DNA of 64,000 bases from Micropterix aruncella (GCA_944548615.1 OX155965.1:24418946-24482945); one strand, 5' to 3'. Counted from the stretch's first letter, positions 1-11,096 are shown. A program made the numbers and translations. Notes: generated from the letters alone by a model not told the origin.

Positions 1-557
1 TCCCCGGATACAGTCCATCCCCTTTTTAAAAGGCTAATTTCAATTGCATAGCGTAAACAAAGTCGAGGGAGGTTCGTGTATCTCCTTCATTCCTGGCGTT
101 GTGCATCTCCTTTTCGCTTGCTTTATTACTCGAGTTTCATGTCTGAGGAGGCCACTCTCTTAATTAAAAACCTTGCGTTTTATGAAGGCCATTTGATGCT
201 TTCCACGCCTGTTAACTGAGGCTCTTCTATGCAGCGAAGGGATGTGGGTGGCAGACTTGCTATAAATATATCTAGTCTTGGTATTTTGATCCCAATGTTG
301 GAGAAAACCGTCAAAATATATAATAAATAGGGGGACCAAAAAGTAACCAAAATTTTTATCGCTGGCGGAAAGGATTTATTTAAAAATACGTAAATACTAT
401 TCAACAAAATACTATCTATATTTGAACACTCTTTGCCAGCGTTAAGGCGACATGAGACATCAGAAAAATATCCGAAATGGGCGGACACGCGAAGAAATAG
501 GCGGGGTCAATTTTAAAGGGTTCGACCAATAAAAATCCAGCGTTGACAAAGCGTCAA
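1..557. other. Unassigned sequence
   Basis: I recognise no gene or repeat end here. Open frames on either strand are short and without recognisable motifs. Confidence 0.5.
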
Positions 558-1062
558 CTAGAGTTGTCAACTACAACGGGCGAACCCGTCACCTCAGGAA
601 GTTTTAACTAGATGTACGTTCTGTCTCCCGTGAGATGAGCGCAGAAGACAAAACAATCCACCGTCTGTCAGAGGCCAAGGCCTTACGGCGAGGCACCGGG
701 AAAGGAACGCAGCGGGCAGCCTCGCCCCCTGACTACCAGTTTTGGTAGGATATCTCCGTCTGGAATTAACCTTCAGGATACCACCGTCCTCCCGACTGGT
801 TACGGGTCAGAAGTCGCTTACACGACCTCTACCTGTTGTATTACAGAGGTAATTCAGTTTGAATTATCGCGGACCTGGGCGTTCTTTGCCCGTAGTGCCA
901 CACGGGATCGTGTGGACAAAGGTCATTTCAAGAGTGGCATGACAACAGGTCAACATCCACCCCCGCTGGTTAGGAAGAGTGGTTCAGGCTGTTAGTCATT
1001 CAGGTCATACTCACGGGTCAACACCTATCCAACGGCCTCCACGCATGAAGTGCGAGCCTGAA
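558..1062 (-). mobile_element. Family A copy A1, with inverted tail
   Basis: Minus-oriented copy of the GC-rich family A. The CTAG end lies at 558-561, followed by the hairpin CGGGCGAACCCG. The body runs through the shared blocks for GTGAG-TGAGCGCAGAAGAC and CCGACTGGTTACGGG. From about 1000 to 1062 the sequence switches to plus-oriented family A (ACTCACGGGTCAACACCTAT), so the copy is rearranged. It belongs to the longer-bodied subtype also seen at 45855-46590. Confidence 0.8.
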
Positions 1063-1238
1063 TCCACCCTTGCCTTCAGGACATCATCATCTAATTTTTG
1101 GGGTCGTTCTATTCGTGTGACATCTTTGAGATTCTTTTTTCCAATTCCAAACTTTTTTAACCACCGATGACACTTGTTTAGTTTCACGATGTCCCCGTAG
1201 GTTTCGATAATTTTTCTCTCTCCTTCATTTGCCTTCAT
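1063..1238 (-). pseudogene. mariner transposase N-terminal relic
   Basis: About 57 residues on the minus strand match the second helix-turn-helix of mariner transposases. Visible blocks are ETYGD, HRWLKKFG, NLKD, then RPQKLDDDVLKA, which corresponds to the usual RW-FKKF...LED-PRSGRP..LDDD-LKA signature. In an active enzyme this domain binds the terminal inverted repeat, while the DDD catalytic domain follows. Here the frame runs straight into family A sequence after LKA, so the catalytic part is missing. No inverted repeats are visible nearby. It is a dead fragment; the family call is firm, the lineage within mariner is not. Confidence 0.82.
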
Positions 1239-1634
1239 TCCTTGATCAAACGAAAAAAGTTAAAAAAAAAGACTTAAAAAAATATATTAAAAAAAGAAGA
1301 AGAATATTCTGTTTTTTTTTCTTTAAAGTAAAATTTACAACCACAAAACTTACGTGTTTGAAGGACCGTGTCTTGACACAAACTACCTGTGAATGAGCCT
1401 GTCGCAGAAGTGTTGATTATTTTTCGGTCCCCCTAATACAAACGGAGCTACTATGGTATTCATCGGCCGGGATAGGGAACATCATACTTTTTATATTTTT
1501 TCCAATTTAATTTTAATTTTACTTTTCCGGCTGTAGGGAATGTATTGTGAACGCGAAAAAATATTTTTCGGGATGAGGACGGAAATATCTATTTTGATCA
1601 CCCCCGAGACGATTAAGACCACTTTCAGATTCCA
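1239..1634. other. AT-rich spacer
   Basis: A-rich and T-rich runs. The stretch near 1527-1575 faintly resembles the segment preceding family C at about 35605. No coding signal seen. Confidence 0.4.
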
Positions 1635-1724
1635 CTTTCGATAATTAGCTTTAATTCATAATTCATGCTTTTATTGTATATTCTGAATGAATAAATTGAA
1701 TACTGAATACTGAATACTGAGTAT
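1635..1724 (+). repeat. Retroposon 3' end with GAATACT tail
   Basis: The segment TTAGCTTTAATT...TTTTATTGTATATTCT ends in repeats of GAATACT. A near-identical 3' end lies at 33455-33530. A shared terminus plus a short tandem tail is what a LINE or SINE insertion leaves. The parent element is unknown. Confidence 0.6.
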
Positions 1725-1739
1725 GTCTGTGACTCTGCG

Positions 1740-1742
1740 TGC

Positions 1743-1775
<33 letters not shown>
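1740..1775. repeat. (GT)n microsatellite
   Basis: About 16 GT units preceded by GCGCGT. It sits at the head of a family C copy, and another family C copy (36115-36250) also has a T/G-rich head. Confidence 0.9.
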
Positions 1776-1890
1776 GCTGGGTGTGTGTGTATTTCTCTAC
1801 GATAGCGCCCAAACGCTTTATTCGATTGAGATAAAATTTGGCAAGTATGCATCATTTTGTCATTGCTAGACTGTGGTTAAAATCGACCCA
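1776..1890 (+). repeat. Family C interspersed repeat, copy 1
   Basis: Shares with 35600-35780, 36115-36250 and 61965-62185 the order GTGTATT-CTCYACGA, GCGC-CAAACGCTT, CCGATTGAG, AAATTTGGCA and GCATCATT. No coding potential seen; class unknown. Confidence 0.65.
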
Positions 1891-2684
1891 CCGGGAGGCG
1901 CGCTAGTCCAGGAGGGTCTAAGTGTCGGCGAGGGGTGGGGCTGGGAGGGGGTTGCCTGGTTGAAGAGGTAAAAAATTGGTGGATGAGTGGCGGGGTAGGG
2001 GTTTAATGCGCGGGGGAAGGAAGGCCTTGTCCGCTGCCGGGAAAGCCTAAGCACTAAAGAATATACGGTTTCCAAAATTTTCGTCATATTCTTTAAAATT
2101 TAGCTATACCGATCTAAGCCCATGTTAAAGAGCGCATAAATAAAATGTAAATGTTTGTTTAAAAAAAACGAATTATATTATATACAGTAACTAAATATTT
2201 TAACCACCGATTATATTTCACAATGCTTTACGAACTCGGCGGCATGGAATGGCGTTCAATAACAAAATAGTCACGAAGCAAGTCCACAGATGGCGCTGTG
2301 CTGTTATTTCTGAACAGTTATATTTGGAATATTTGAGACATTTACCAAAACATAATAAACCTTTTTAAAACTGGTTAGATATTACAAATAAAACAGTGCC
2401 TAAAATATACCTAAGAGTTGAAAAACAGTTTTTTAATTCTATTTTACTATTGCCTTCTATCAGTTATTCACGCGACTATAACCTTTTTATAAATCTTTTT
2501 GAGACCGATATTTTTGTCATACATTGTTTTCACATAATATATCAAACCGTTTCGTCAGCGCACCCCGATAAAACAACTCACCAGCTCATATTTCTTTGAC
2601 TTAATATACAAATATCGTGATTTCGTGATGAAAACCAATGTTTAGCGCAATATAATGTAACATATAGCATTTGTCGATAATATA
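1891..2684. other. Unassigned sequence
   Basis: A G-rich block at about 1885-2045 is followed by AT-rich sequence. The motif CAGATGGCGCTGTG at about 2287 is similar to short words at 11013 and 55180. No gene recognised. Confidence 0.4.
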
Positions 2685-2790
2685 GCTTTCCATTGGTAAA
2701 AGAATTTTTGACATCGGATGAGTAGTTTCGGAGATTACCTCCTATGTATACAGATTTACAAACTGTACCTCTTTATTTTATTAGTATAGA
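2685..2790 (-). mobile_element. Helitron 5'-end fragment
   Basis: On the minus strand it starts TCTATACTAATAAAATAAAG and then shows the AAACTACTCATCCGATG-like block typical of lepidopteran Helitrons. The terminal GA at 2789-2790 is followed by T, fitting insertion between A and T. The 3' hairpin end is missing. Confidence 0.65.
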
Positions 2791-3199
2791 TAATATATAC
2801 AAAGTATTGTATACGGCTATTTGTAAAGAAATATGTATACGGCGTTTAAAAACATTAAACCGGATTTGATTTGGCGAGCAGGAAAATAAACAAACAAAAG
2901 AACGCAGCGACATTAATTTGTATTGTTCCCCTGATCCTGCCGCTTGTTAATTTGGAGGAATATTTGTTTTTCAAATTAAGCCCTGTTTTCTCTTCGCATA
3001 ATGCTCCAGGCTTCAGAATATTGCCATGTATTTCTGAATAAATTTTAATAGGCTGGTCTCGGATGTTGCTTGGCGCAACAGACGGCTGCTTTTCCATGTA
3101 GTTCTTAGTTATATAACAAAATTGGAATACCATATATTTAAATTGAAAAAGACAAAAAGATAATCTACACAGCACGTTATAATTAAATATCTATTATGG
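2791..3199. other. Unassigned sequence
   Basis: A 106-residue minus-strand open frame (2855-3175) shows no family motif and looks like chance. Otherwise AT-rich. Confidence 0.4.
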
Positions 3200-3300
3200 T
3201 TTCGTTTGTTTCTACTCTTTATTGTGAAATTTCTCAGTGGGCAGGTTTATTATTTTACAATCTCTTACAACCACTATGAAGTGTGTATATGCATAGAAGC
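3200..3300 (-). mobile_element. SINE 3' fragment
   Basis: On the minus strand it reads GGTTGTAAGAGATTG, then AATAAACCTGCCCA and TTTCACAATAAAGAGTAG, then an AAAC-like tail. This matches the 3' half of the complete SINE at 27097-27358. The tRNA-like head is absent. Confidence 0.75.
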
Positions 3301-3621
3301 ATTTTATTTATTTATTTAAGAATTAATTACTATGTAACGGACCTTAAGTCCACTACATGCGATCAACAAATGCATCGATTTCCAGTGAAATCCACTGACA
3401 CAATTCAGCTATTATTTTGATTTTACTCAGAATATTTCAAATTGCGTCATTGCACGGCCTATATAAACCGGCCAAAAAGCAACCAAATTATCAGTCCCCG
3501 ATTGATCACCTTCCCCCAAGGTGGCGACGGCATATCCGGTACCCCTCTTCACGAGGTCGCTCAACGGATCCGGCTCCTTGGTTTCCTTTCCTCATTTTCC
3601 CTGAGTCTCGAAGCATCATAT
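3301..3621. other. Unassigned sequence
   Basis: Short ATTT tract, then unremarkable sequence. No gene seen. Confidence 0.4.
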
Positions 3622-4320
3622 TGAGTTGTCAACTACAACGTGCGAGCCCGTCACCACAGGACGTTTTAACGATTCGTCGTTCTATCGACCTGCAGTGAGC
3701 GTAGAAGACTTTGGACATAACAATCCGACGTCTAGCTACGCCACAACCCGTAAGAGACCAACTCCTTACCGCGAGAAAGCCAGGAATTACTTCCCGGCGG
3801 CTCGAGACACTCGCGCCCTTACTTCCAATTGTGACCAGATTTCTCCGGTCTCTCGATTGGTTCCGAGTTCGAGGTCGCTTGCGCGGTCCTCTCCCTTACG
3901 AAGCGGTGAAACGGTGTATACCGAATCTATCGCGGACCAAGGCGTCCTTTGCCCGGCTCTGAACCGGGATCGGATGGCCAATGGTCATTTCAAGAGCAGT
4001 AGCCGTAAGGTACGCAACCACCCCCGCTCTATAGGAAACAATACAGTTCCCAGACTCCCCCGACTGTTAGTCGGAGTGCACAATCGATTGGCTTGCGCCG
4101 CACGGTGCGCAGACCGTCCAGGAGCGCCAGGGGTTTGATTCCCAGGGGAAACTGGTTCGCTGACCAGAGTCCTACCCAGGTTCGCACCCCGTGCATGGAG
4201 GCCGTCGGATTGGTGTTGACCCGTGAAAATGACCGACCCTGAACACATGGGTCATCGTGGCCAACTCATCATGGGCCCGTTAGCTCCCACTGAACACATG
4301 GGGCAGCTAACGGGCATCAG
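3622..4320 (-). mobile_element. Family A copy A2
   Basis: Nearly full-length family A copy. The CTAG end is mutated (reads CAAT outward). The other end closes with an inverted repeat, GCCCGTTAGCT against AGCTAACGGGC (about 4277-4315), not seen so clearly elsewhere. A 170-codon plus-strand frame stays open through most of it, with the same reading in A18; GC-rich chance is the simpler explanation. Confidence 0.8.
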
Positions 4321-5400
4321 TCTGTAATCCCACAGACTCGAGCCGTGCCCAGTACAAGATAGTAGGAGCGCACATACAATCCTCATCCACTCTCCTACAT
4401 AACCGCCGTCGCGCAACCCTCGCGTCTCGATAAAGTAATCCGGGCACTCGTTAATTCGGCAAGCGTTATAACTGGATATATTCAATCGATTCAATCAATA
4501 AATATCTTCTGCTTCATCAAAACCGCCTTTAAATACGGAGATAACTCGTAAGTTGACACCATCACCTCACATCGAATAATTTGAAGTCTTGTGAGGGGTG
4601 GTCCCTCACAACTATAAAACATTGATTTTACTCAAAAAATAATAGGAACCGAATGGCAAAAACTTAACCTGTTTTTATATGATTCTGTCACCCAACTGGG
4701 ACTAGCCCGTTCTAGGATAGACTGGACTCTAATATTATAATAAATTATGTAAAAGTTTTAGTAAAATGCTAATAAAACTGAATTTCCCTAAAATGTGGTA
4801 CTCAAAAAAAAAAACGCAATTCCATTATATAATCGCCATTAAATGGAACATAACATTCGAGGATGACAAACAGAATAGTCTTAAAACTAAAATAAAGAGA
4901 AAAATAAAGTTATAAGAAAGAAAAAAAAGAAAAAGTCATTAATATGTAATATATGTTACGTAATATAAAATTTAACATAAACATACCTAGTCAAAAAAAG
5001 TATAAATCATTGTACTTTTTACAAGTACATCCCCTTAAATATGGCGCTATTCATAATCATATTTTCATGATCGGCGCACAAAATGGCGCAGCGGAAATAA
5101 AACTTTATGTCGCAAAATGTCCGCGGGGATGTTTTTGCAGTGAGGCCCGATTATGACGATTCGCTCTCGGAACGATCGTTTGTGCGAAAATGAACCGTTA
5201 ATGGTCGCATAATAGGGTTTATTTTCGAACTTTAGCAGCGGCAACTTTTCCGTAACTGCCGACCATTATTCAGACTCTGCTGACCGATAACTGACATTTA
5301 TAATCGACGGTGACATTTTTAATGCGCAGTTATAGGCGAAATCGGAAATGAAATGAAATTAAATAGAAAAGCCATCGATGTGTAAAATATCTGTGACAAT
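4321..5400. other. Unassigned sequence
   Basis: The stretch 4340-4500 is GC-richer and may be another repeat; the rest is AT-rich. No protein family recognised in an 80-residue minus frame at 4252-4494. Confidence 0.35.
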
Positions 5401-5940
5401 GGGCTCGATTGCGGTTATTCGTGAACTAAAATCGGTTAATGTGAACGAAACAGGGCAATACATTAGAGCGGAATGTGAAATAAACCGTTGCCAATTTTCC
5501 GCATTATAACTACCCACCGAAGCTAAAGCAGCTGAATCTAATTCCGCAGCAACACGATTGCCAAGGCTTGGCAAACCTTTGAAAATTCAAACGTGTGGCT
5601 GGCGTTTGGCTTGGTTTGTGTAGGCTTGCAAGCGCCTGCTGCCGATCTAATCGTGTCGGTTTTTGGGCGCAAATCAAAGGAAGTTGTGGCAAACGCTTGT
5701 AAGCCCTCCACAGGCTTGCGAGCCATCCAAGCGTTTGTACAAGCAGTTTGTGGCAAGCGTGTGGATGCAGCATAATACCGCACGAAATATGTTCAAACTT
5801 ATTCTAATGGCTCTGAGTTTGACAGGCAGTATTGGGGCGAGAAAATCGACGATCGTTCATTTCAATTTCCGCTCTAACATATTGCTTGGTTTCGTTCTTT
5901 GAATTAAACTTCCAATTTTAGTTTTAGAAGAAACGCAATC
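5401..5940. mobile_element. MITE family D copy D1, interrupted
   Basis: Starts with the D terminal repeat GGGCTCGATTGCG and ends AAGAAACGCAATCG. Blocks shared with the intact copy at 38726-39032 include GAACTAAAATCGG, ACTACCCACCGAAG and CACGAAAT-TGTTCAAACT. A 226-bp insertion splits it (see 5549-5774). The right end is fused to a second D copy. Confidence 0.7.
5549..5774. mobile_element. 226-bp foldback-like element inside D1
   Basis: Comparison with D3 (38726-39032) shows this block is extra. It is flanked by ATTCCGCA and ATACCGCA, an 8-bp duplication with one mismatch, as expected for hAT-type insertion. The ends are loosely inverted (ACACG-TTGCC outward), and GCTTG words recur in both orientations inside. 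Confidence 0.6.
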
Positions 5941-6230
5941 GCTTGCGATTTTTCGTGACCTAATATCGGAAAAATAGTTCATGCGAACGAGACAGAGCAG
6001 TGCGTTAGAGCTGAATGTAAAATGAACGATCGTATCTTTTCCCGAACAAAAACTACCTGCCGGATATAAAATCATCTTACTGTCTTAGATTATACGTCTG
6101 TATATACGAATGGTAGTTTTATTTTGGAAAAGTGACAACGTTCCATTTATATTCCGTTCTAAAGTATTGCCTTGTCTATCTGGAATGAACTAATTCCGAT
6201 TATAGTTCACGAACAAAAGCAACCAGGCCT
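5934..6230. mobile_element. MITE family D copy D2, fused to D1
   Basis: Joined to D1 through CGCAATCGCTTGCGAT, where the outer GGGCCC of both terminal repeats has been lost. The body keeps ACGAGACAGAGCAGTGCG and ACTACCTGCCGG, and the far end reads TAGTTCACGAACAAAAGCAA, a worn D terminus. Confidence 0.65.
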
Positions 6231-7300
6231 AGCATGGTAGTTAAATTCTAAATTAAATAAAGGCCACGTACTTACAATACTTAACCTATCTATTTTGCTA
6301 TGAAAAATTTAACTTTAATAGATAACGACGAAACACCGACGGACTTCACAAAATGATAAATCATATTGGCGCCACCGAATATGATTTTGGGGCAGGGACA
6401 AGGAGAGGGGTGATTCAGTAAAAGTAAAGACTACACTATTTTTGTCCCTACTCTTTTTGTCCCGCGGTAGATTTTCACAAATAAAGTTTAAATCTATCAA
6501 AACAATATCAAAGTAATATTAAGTTTTTTCATGCAGTCATATATTGTTAATTTAAAATTTAATAATCAATTATTGCTTTTTTTAATTTGTTTTTGTTGCA
6601 ACACTTACATACTTATATATGTGTGTTGACAAACTCGCCGACAGAAACTGTCAGATGCATTTTTAGGTGATGAATGATACTTTAAGAATTGACCTCCCAC
6701 CTCGTCGACGTAACAGTATTTATCGATTCAATGAGCTTCTTGCAAAAGCTCAGCTTCCCCTCTCTCAAGGCTTAAGCTGGGCCTTATCCATATGGAATAT
6801 TTAAAATAAAACAAATTATTAAAAAAGACATATTACATCAGAAAGTGTGATGTAATTTTGTTTCGACTATAATACACTCCATTTCGTAAACAATGGGGTC
6901 TATTATATGATTTTTAATAAATTCATTTAGATTTGAGAAATATATAGAATAATATTTCACCTCTTAAAGACTGAAGAAGAGATAATTAGTTAGGTACTTA
7001 CGTGATTTACGTAAAATACAGTCATTCAAAGAGTTGCACAATTTATTTATACACATTACACTCAAAATGGTTCAAATGCTCCCAGATGTATTACAACACA
7101 AATTTCCATTACCGATTTATCACGAAACAGACCCTTAGCGACAATATCGATGTAACAGTGTCATATTTTATCTAATTGTAATTATCTCTCAGGTGATAAC
7201 TGTACTGATAAGAATCAGAATTAAATCCGGATAATAATATACAGATTATTTTTAAAGTAAAAAGCTTTACACGTCTAACTTATAGACGTCCATGGTGGGA
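6231..7300. other. Unassigned AT-rich sequence
   Basis: No gene, repeat end or long tandem array recognised. Confidence 0.4.
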
Positions 7301-8586
7301 TAGCGCTCTTTGGATCGGTAATTTCATGGCGCTTAACCATCTGATTTATTGCTATTATCTAGAAAGATGCTGAATAAAGAGTAGGATGTAATGGCGCACA
7401 CAGGGGTGATTGGGGGCCGATCAGGGCGGCCAAAAGTCGATTATTAGGGTGGTTCTCCAAATATTGGGAAAAACAAGGTTCCGGCATGAATAACTATGTT
7501 CCCGATGTCCCATAGTATTCTAATATTTTTTTACATGTAGAACTAAAGTACCTCTAACTTTGGAATATTTAACATGTGGCTTAATCATAATTGAAGGTCC
7601 TGAAAAAAAATGTGAAACCATGAAACTCTAATTACCAGGTCTGTCCCTTTCTCCATTTTTCGACTTTCGAGTGAATGGCATTCCACACTTGTAAATAATA
7701 GAGCTGTTTAACTTATGTATCCATAAACTACGATTCCAAAAGCTTTATTTTATATGGTTTTAATAAATCATATTTCATATTTTATACCGTTTATAACGTT
7801 CCGAACCGATGTCACCACAATTTATCAAATTACCGTTGCCAGTTTTCAAAACGTCGCACATCACTAATTATTACGCCAATCACTAGAAGGCGTTTGCTAT
7901 AAAGTTTACCCCAGTGTGCCCTTTGCACTGATCTAGAGCGGACCTATCGGCTGCGCCTACTTTTGTCGATAAATTGCACGGTACGTCTAATTTTGGAGAA
8001 AAGTTGCAATTTGCGGTTATTTCATAATTACCTTCGCAGCGAAATTAAAGTGCGTGTTACTTGGTGGAGTTGTGGTGAATATTACTTATTATTAAGTTTG
8101 TTGACGTTAACATTTTTCTAGCATTACTTTTTAGTTTTATAGTAAAAGTAGCCCTAAAAAAAATAAAAACCATCAAATCATAATTACCGTTATCCTAATT
8201 ACCCTCGCCACGATTTCAAATTACCGTCGCCAATTTGTATTTCAAAGGCGTTTATCTTTTTTTCTATGACAGATATTTAAAAAACTTTTACACTGTTATA
8301 CAGTGCTCTTCAATATCTACAAAAAAAAAATATAAAAAAAAAATAAGAATAAAAAATTACATTCTTTGAAATCAGTGAAAGGACGCCGGATTTCCACATT
8401 TCTGGAGAACGACCCATAACAACTTATGCTCGGGTAAGAAAAAAGATCACAGAAACGTTATCCCTTTTTTTAAATATTAAAATATTTATTAAATTATTTA
8501 CAAAATATTAATTTACTTTATTCATGGTAAATTAAAGTATATCTACAATAATTAAATTACATAAAATGGATCGGGCCGTGAAAACT
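7301..8586 (+). mobile_element. Element B copy B1, split by a TA-flanked insertion
   Basis: The left part (7301-7446) matches 8993-9130 (TAGCGCTCTTTG, TTATCTAGAAAGATGCTGAA, AATGGCGCACA). The right part (8417-8586) matches 9139-9261 (AACTTATGC, TTTATTCATGGTAAATTA). About 970 bp between them is absent from B2. Class of B unknown. Confidence 0.7.
7447..8416. mobile_element. Element K, 970-bp MITE with TA duplication
   Basis: Terminal repeats GGGTGGTTCTCCA and (complement) GGGTCGTTCTCCA agree at 12 of 13 positions. Comparing B1 with the uninterrupted B2 leaves TA on both sides, as in the Tc1/mariner superfamily. No transposase frame inside, so non-autonomous. Confidence 0.65.
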
Positions 8587-8637
8587 ACTCGTTATTATGA
8601 AATTTCATAATGGGCACGTTTATTATCATACGACAAT
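8587..8637 (-). mobile_element. SINE 3' fragment
   Basis: Minus strand reads GATTGTCGTATGATAATAAA, CGTGCCCATTATGAAATTTC, the 3' block of the SINE at 27097. It abuts the right end of B1. Confidence 0.65.
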
Positions 8638-8639
8638 CC

Positions 8640-8992
8640 CCTGGAAATCATCCTTCGGGCGCTCATGAAAGGTTTGCGCACCGTGCGGCGTCAGCCAAGA
8701 TTCCGTAAACACCGTATCACCGCTACGTAAGGTAGAGGACCGCGCAAGCGACCTCAAATCTGTAACCAGTCGGGAGACCGGAGTAAACTGGTTGCAACTG
8801 GAAGTAAGGGCGCGAGTGTCGGCCCGCTGGTTGATTAACCTGGTTATCTCGCCGCAAGGCGTTCGCATCTGAAGGGCAGGTGGTGCAACTAGACGGTGGA
8901 CTGTTTTCGTCCCAAGTCTTCTGCGCTTACCCCACGGCAGACAGAGCTATCTAATATCGATAAAACTTCCTGAGGTGCCGGGTCGCCCGTTG
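8640..8992 (+). mobile_element. Family A copy A3 (3' part)
   Basis: Runs from GAAAGGTTTGCGCACCGTGC to GGGTCGCCCGTTGTAG with all internal family blocks. It lacks the 5' third and the final CTAG, where element B2 begins. Confidence 0.8.
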
Positions 8993-9261
8993 TAGCGCTC
9001 TTTGTATCGTTTATTTCATGGCGCCTAATCATCTCATTTATTGCTATTATCTAGAAAGATGCTGAATAATGAGTAGGAAGGAATGGCGCACATAGGGACA
9101 AATTTCCAATCAAGGCGACCAAAAGTTATTATAAAAACTTATGCGCAGATAGGAAAGAAGGTTCCCGAAAAGTTTTTCCGTTTTTTTTAATATCAAAATA
9201 TTTATTTATTTTATTCATGGTAAATTACAGTATACACCTCAATTAAATTGTGTATAATCGG
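8993..9261 (+). mobile_element. Element B copy B2
   Basis: Uninterrupted copy of B (see 7301-8586). It is followed, like B1, by a minus-strand SINE, so B plus SINE was probably duplicated as one segment. Confidence 0.65.
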
Positions 9262-9418
9262 AAGTTTTATTATCATAAGATAATCTCTTACAACCGACCC
9301 TACTATGAAGTGTTCATATGTATGTGTGCGTGTAACTTGAATGCGTGTGTGTGTGTTTTGTTATTGCATTTGATCGAAATAAATTAAATTCAATTCCGTT
9401 ACCATTTGAGGACCATAA
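9262..9418 (-). mobile_element. SINE fragment
   Basis: On the minus strand it carries GAATTGAATTTAATTTATTT, ATGCAATAACAAAACACACA and GGTTGTAAGAGATTATC. This matches the body of the 27097 SINE. The tRNA-like head is missing and the 3' tail is short. Confidence 0.65.
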
Positions 9419-9439
9419 GCTTTGCGGCAGAGTATAGCA

Positions 9440-10040
9440 TTTTTAAGCTATTGCATAGCTTTTATCGCGGGCCTTAGGCCAGCGCGGCGACCGAATGAAG
9501 AAATTTCTTAACGAAAATTAATGATTTTAAACTGATAATTACGTCTAAACGAGTACTGCTTACGATTCGAAAAAAATATATGTTAAACAAGAACATTTTC
9601 CTAATATTCTTAGCTTTCAATATTTTAGATTTTGTTTATATTACATACTGTAATTAATTTGTGAAATTAGGTCTAACCGAACACAAAAACGACTACTACG
9701 CAAATACTATCTGGCGTATTATTATGAAACCTGTACCATTATAAAGATAATTTATTTATCTATCTTTTTATCTACGATTTTTTTCGAATAATCCGTTTTT
9801 TTTGCTTTATCGAATAAAACATTCGGGCGCGGCGCTCTATCGGAAGACGTTTAAATTATTCCGAATCATTTGCTTTCGCAGCCGCAAATGATTCGGAATA
9901 ACTTTAAACGTTTTCCGATAGAGCGCAGTTATCTGATATCAGAAAAAATAAAATAAATAAATAATTATAATTGCATAGGTTTTTAAAATTGCTATGCAAT
10001 AGCTTTACCGCGGCAGTCCCCGAGTGGCACACGTATTTTT
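9440..10040. mobile_element. MITE family E copy E1
   Basis: Shares its full length with 10363-10932. Both ends carry GCTATTGCATAGC, and the right end continues TTTACCGCGGCAGTCCCCG. No coding capacity. A long internal hairpin is annotated separately. Confidence 0.75.
9832..9926. repeat. Internal hairpin of E1
   Basis: About 42-nt arms, GCGCTCTATCGGAAGACGTT... against ...ACGTTTTCCGATAGAGCGC, enclose a short loop (TTTCGCAGCC). The same hairpin is kept in E2 at 10735-10812. Confidence 0.85.
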
Positions 10041-10362
10041 TTTGTTTATTGTTTCATATAGGTTTATTGTTTATTGTTTTATATAGGTTTCTGCTTTATT
10101 TATATGTTTAACCCCTCGAGAACTACAAGCTTTGCGGAAGAGTATGAAAGTTTTTGATACATAAGACTGTTAAAGGGCGTTGTAAACATGTATGTCAAGT
10201 TTTGTAAAACTTGGTTTAGTAGATTTTGTATAAATTGATGCGACTTAATGTTCCTGGATCCATAAAGGACTAAAAGGACCCTGCGATCCTTAAAGATGCA
10301 AAGTTACAACTTTTAAAAAAAAAATACTATAATTGATTATAAACGTAATAAAAGAAACGTAA
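10041..10362. other. Spacer between E copies
   Basis: Contains CAAGCTTTGCGGAAGAGTAT near 10126, echoing TAAGCTTTGCGGCAGAGTAT just before E1, so part of the flank is also repeated. Confidence 0.45.
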
Positions 10363-10932
10363 TATTTTTAAGCTATTGCATAGCTTTTATCGCTGGCCTA
10401 GTAGGCCAGCGCGGCGACCGAATGAAGAAATTTCTTAAAGAAAATTAATGATTTTAAACTGATAATTACGTCTCAACGAGTACTGCTTACGATTCGAAAA
10501 AAATATATGTCAAACAAAAACATTGTCCTAATATTCATACCATTGAATATTTCAGATTTTGTTTATATTTCATAGTGTAATTAATTTGTGAAATTAGGTC
10601 TAACCGAACACAAAAACGACTATTACGCAAATACTATCTGGCGTATTATTATGAAACCTGCACCATTTTAAAGATAATTTAATTATCTATCTTTTTATCT
10701 ACGATTTTTATGGAATAATCCGTTCTCTATCGGAAGACGTTTAAATTATTCCGAATCATTTGCTACCGCAGCCGCTAATGATTCGGAATAATTTCAACGT
10801 TTTCCGATAGAGCGCAGTTATCTGATATAAGAAAAAATAAAATAAATAAAATAAATAAATAATTATAATTGCATACGTTGTTAAAAATGCTATGCAATAG
10901 CTTTACCGCGGCAGTCCCCGAGTGCCACAAGT
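10363..10932. mobile_element. MITE family E copy E2
   Basis: Second copy, about 430 bp after E1 and in the same orientation. It is collinear with E1 except for small indels, notably the shortened segment before the hairpin (10735-10812). Left and right ends as in E1. Confidence 0.75.
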
Positions 10933-11033
10933 ATTTTTTTAATTATAAACGTAACTTTGATCAATCTCGTACTACAATCTGCCAACCAGAATTTTACTAC
11001 GAACGCAACGTGTAGATGGCACTGATAGTTTAA

Positions 11034-11096
11034 AAATTGATAAATCTACGATTATTGAATTCAATATGAATTCAATAATCATAGATTTATCAATTT
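11034..11096. repeat. 63-bp palindrome
   Basis: Arms of 30 nt (AAATTGATAAATCTACGATT... and its complement) match at 29 positions around a 3-nt centre. It contains GAATTCAATATGAATTC at its middle. No terminal repeat family recognised. Confidence 0.9.

Noticed and set aside
3711..3962. Several overlapping 80-170-residue frames in GC-rich repeats
   Set aside because: They lie in family A, overlap on both strands and are broken in most copies. Kept only as a testable note.
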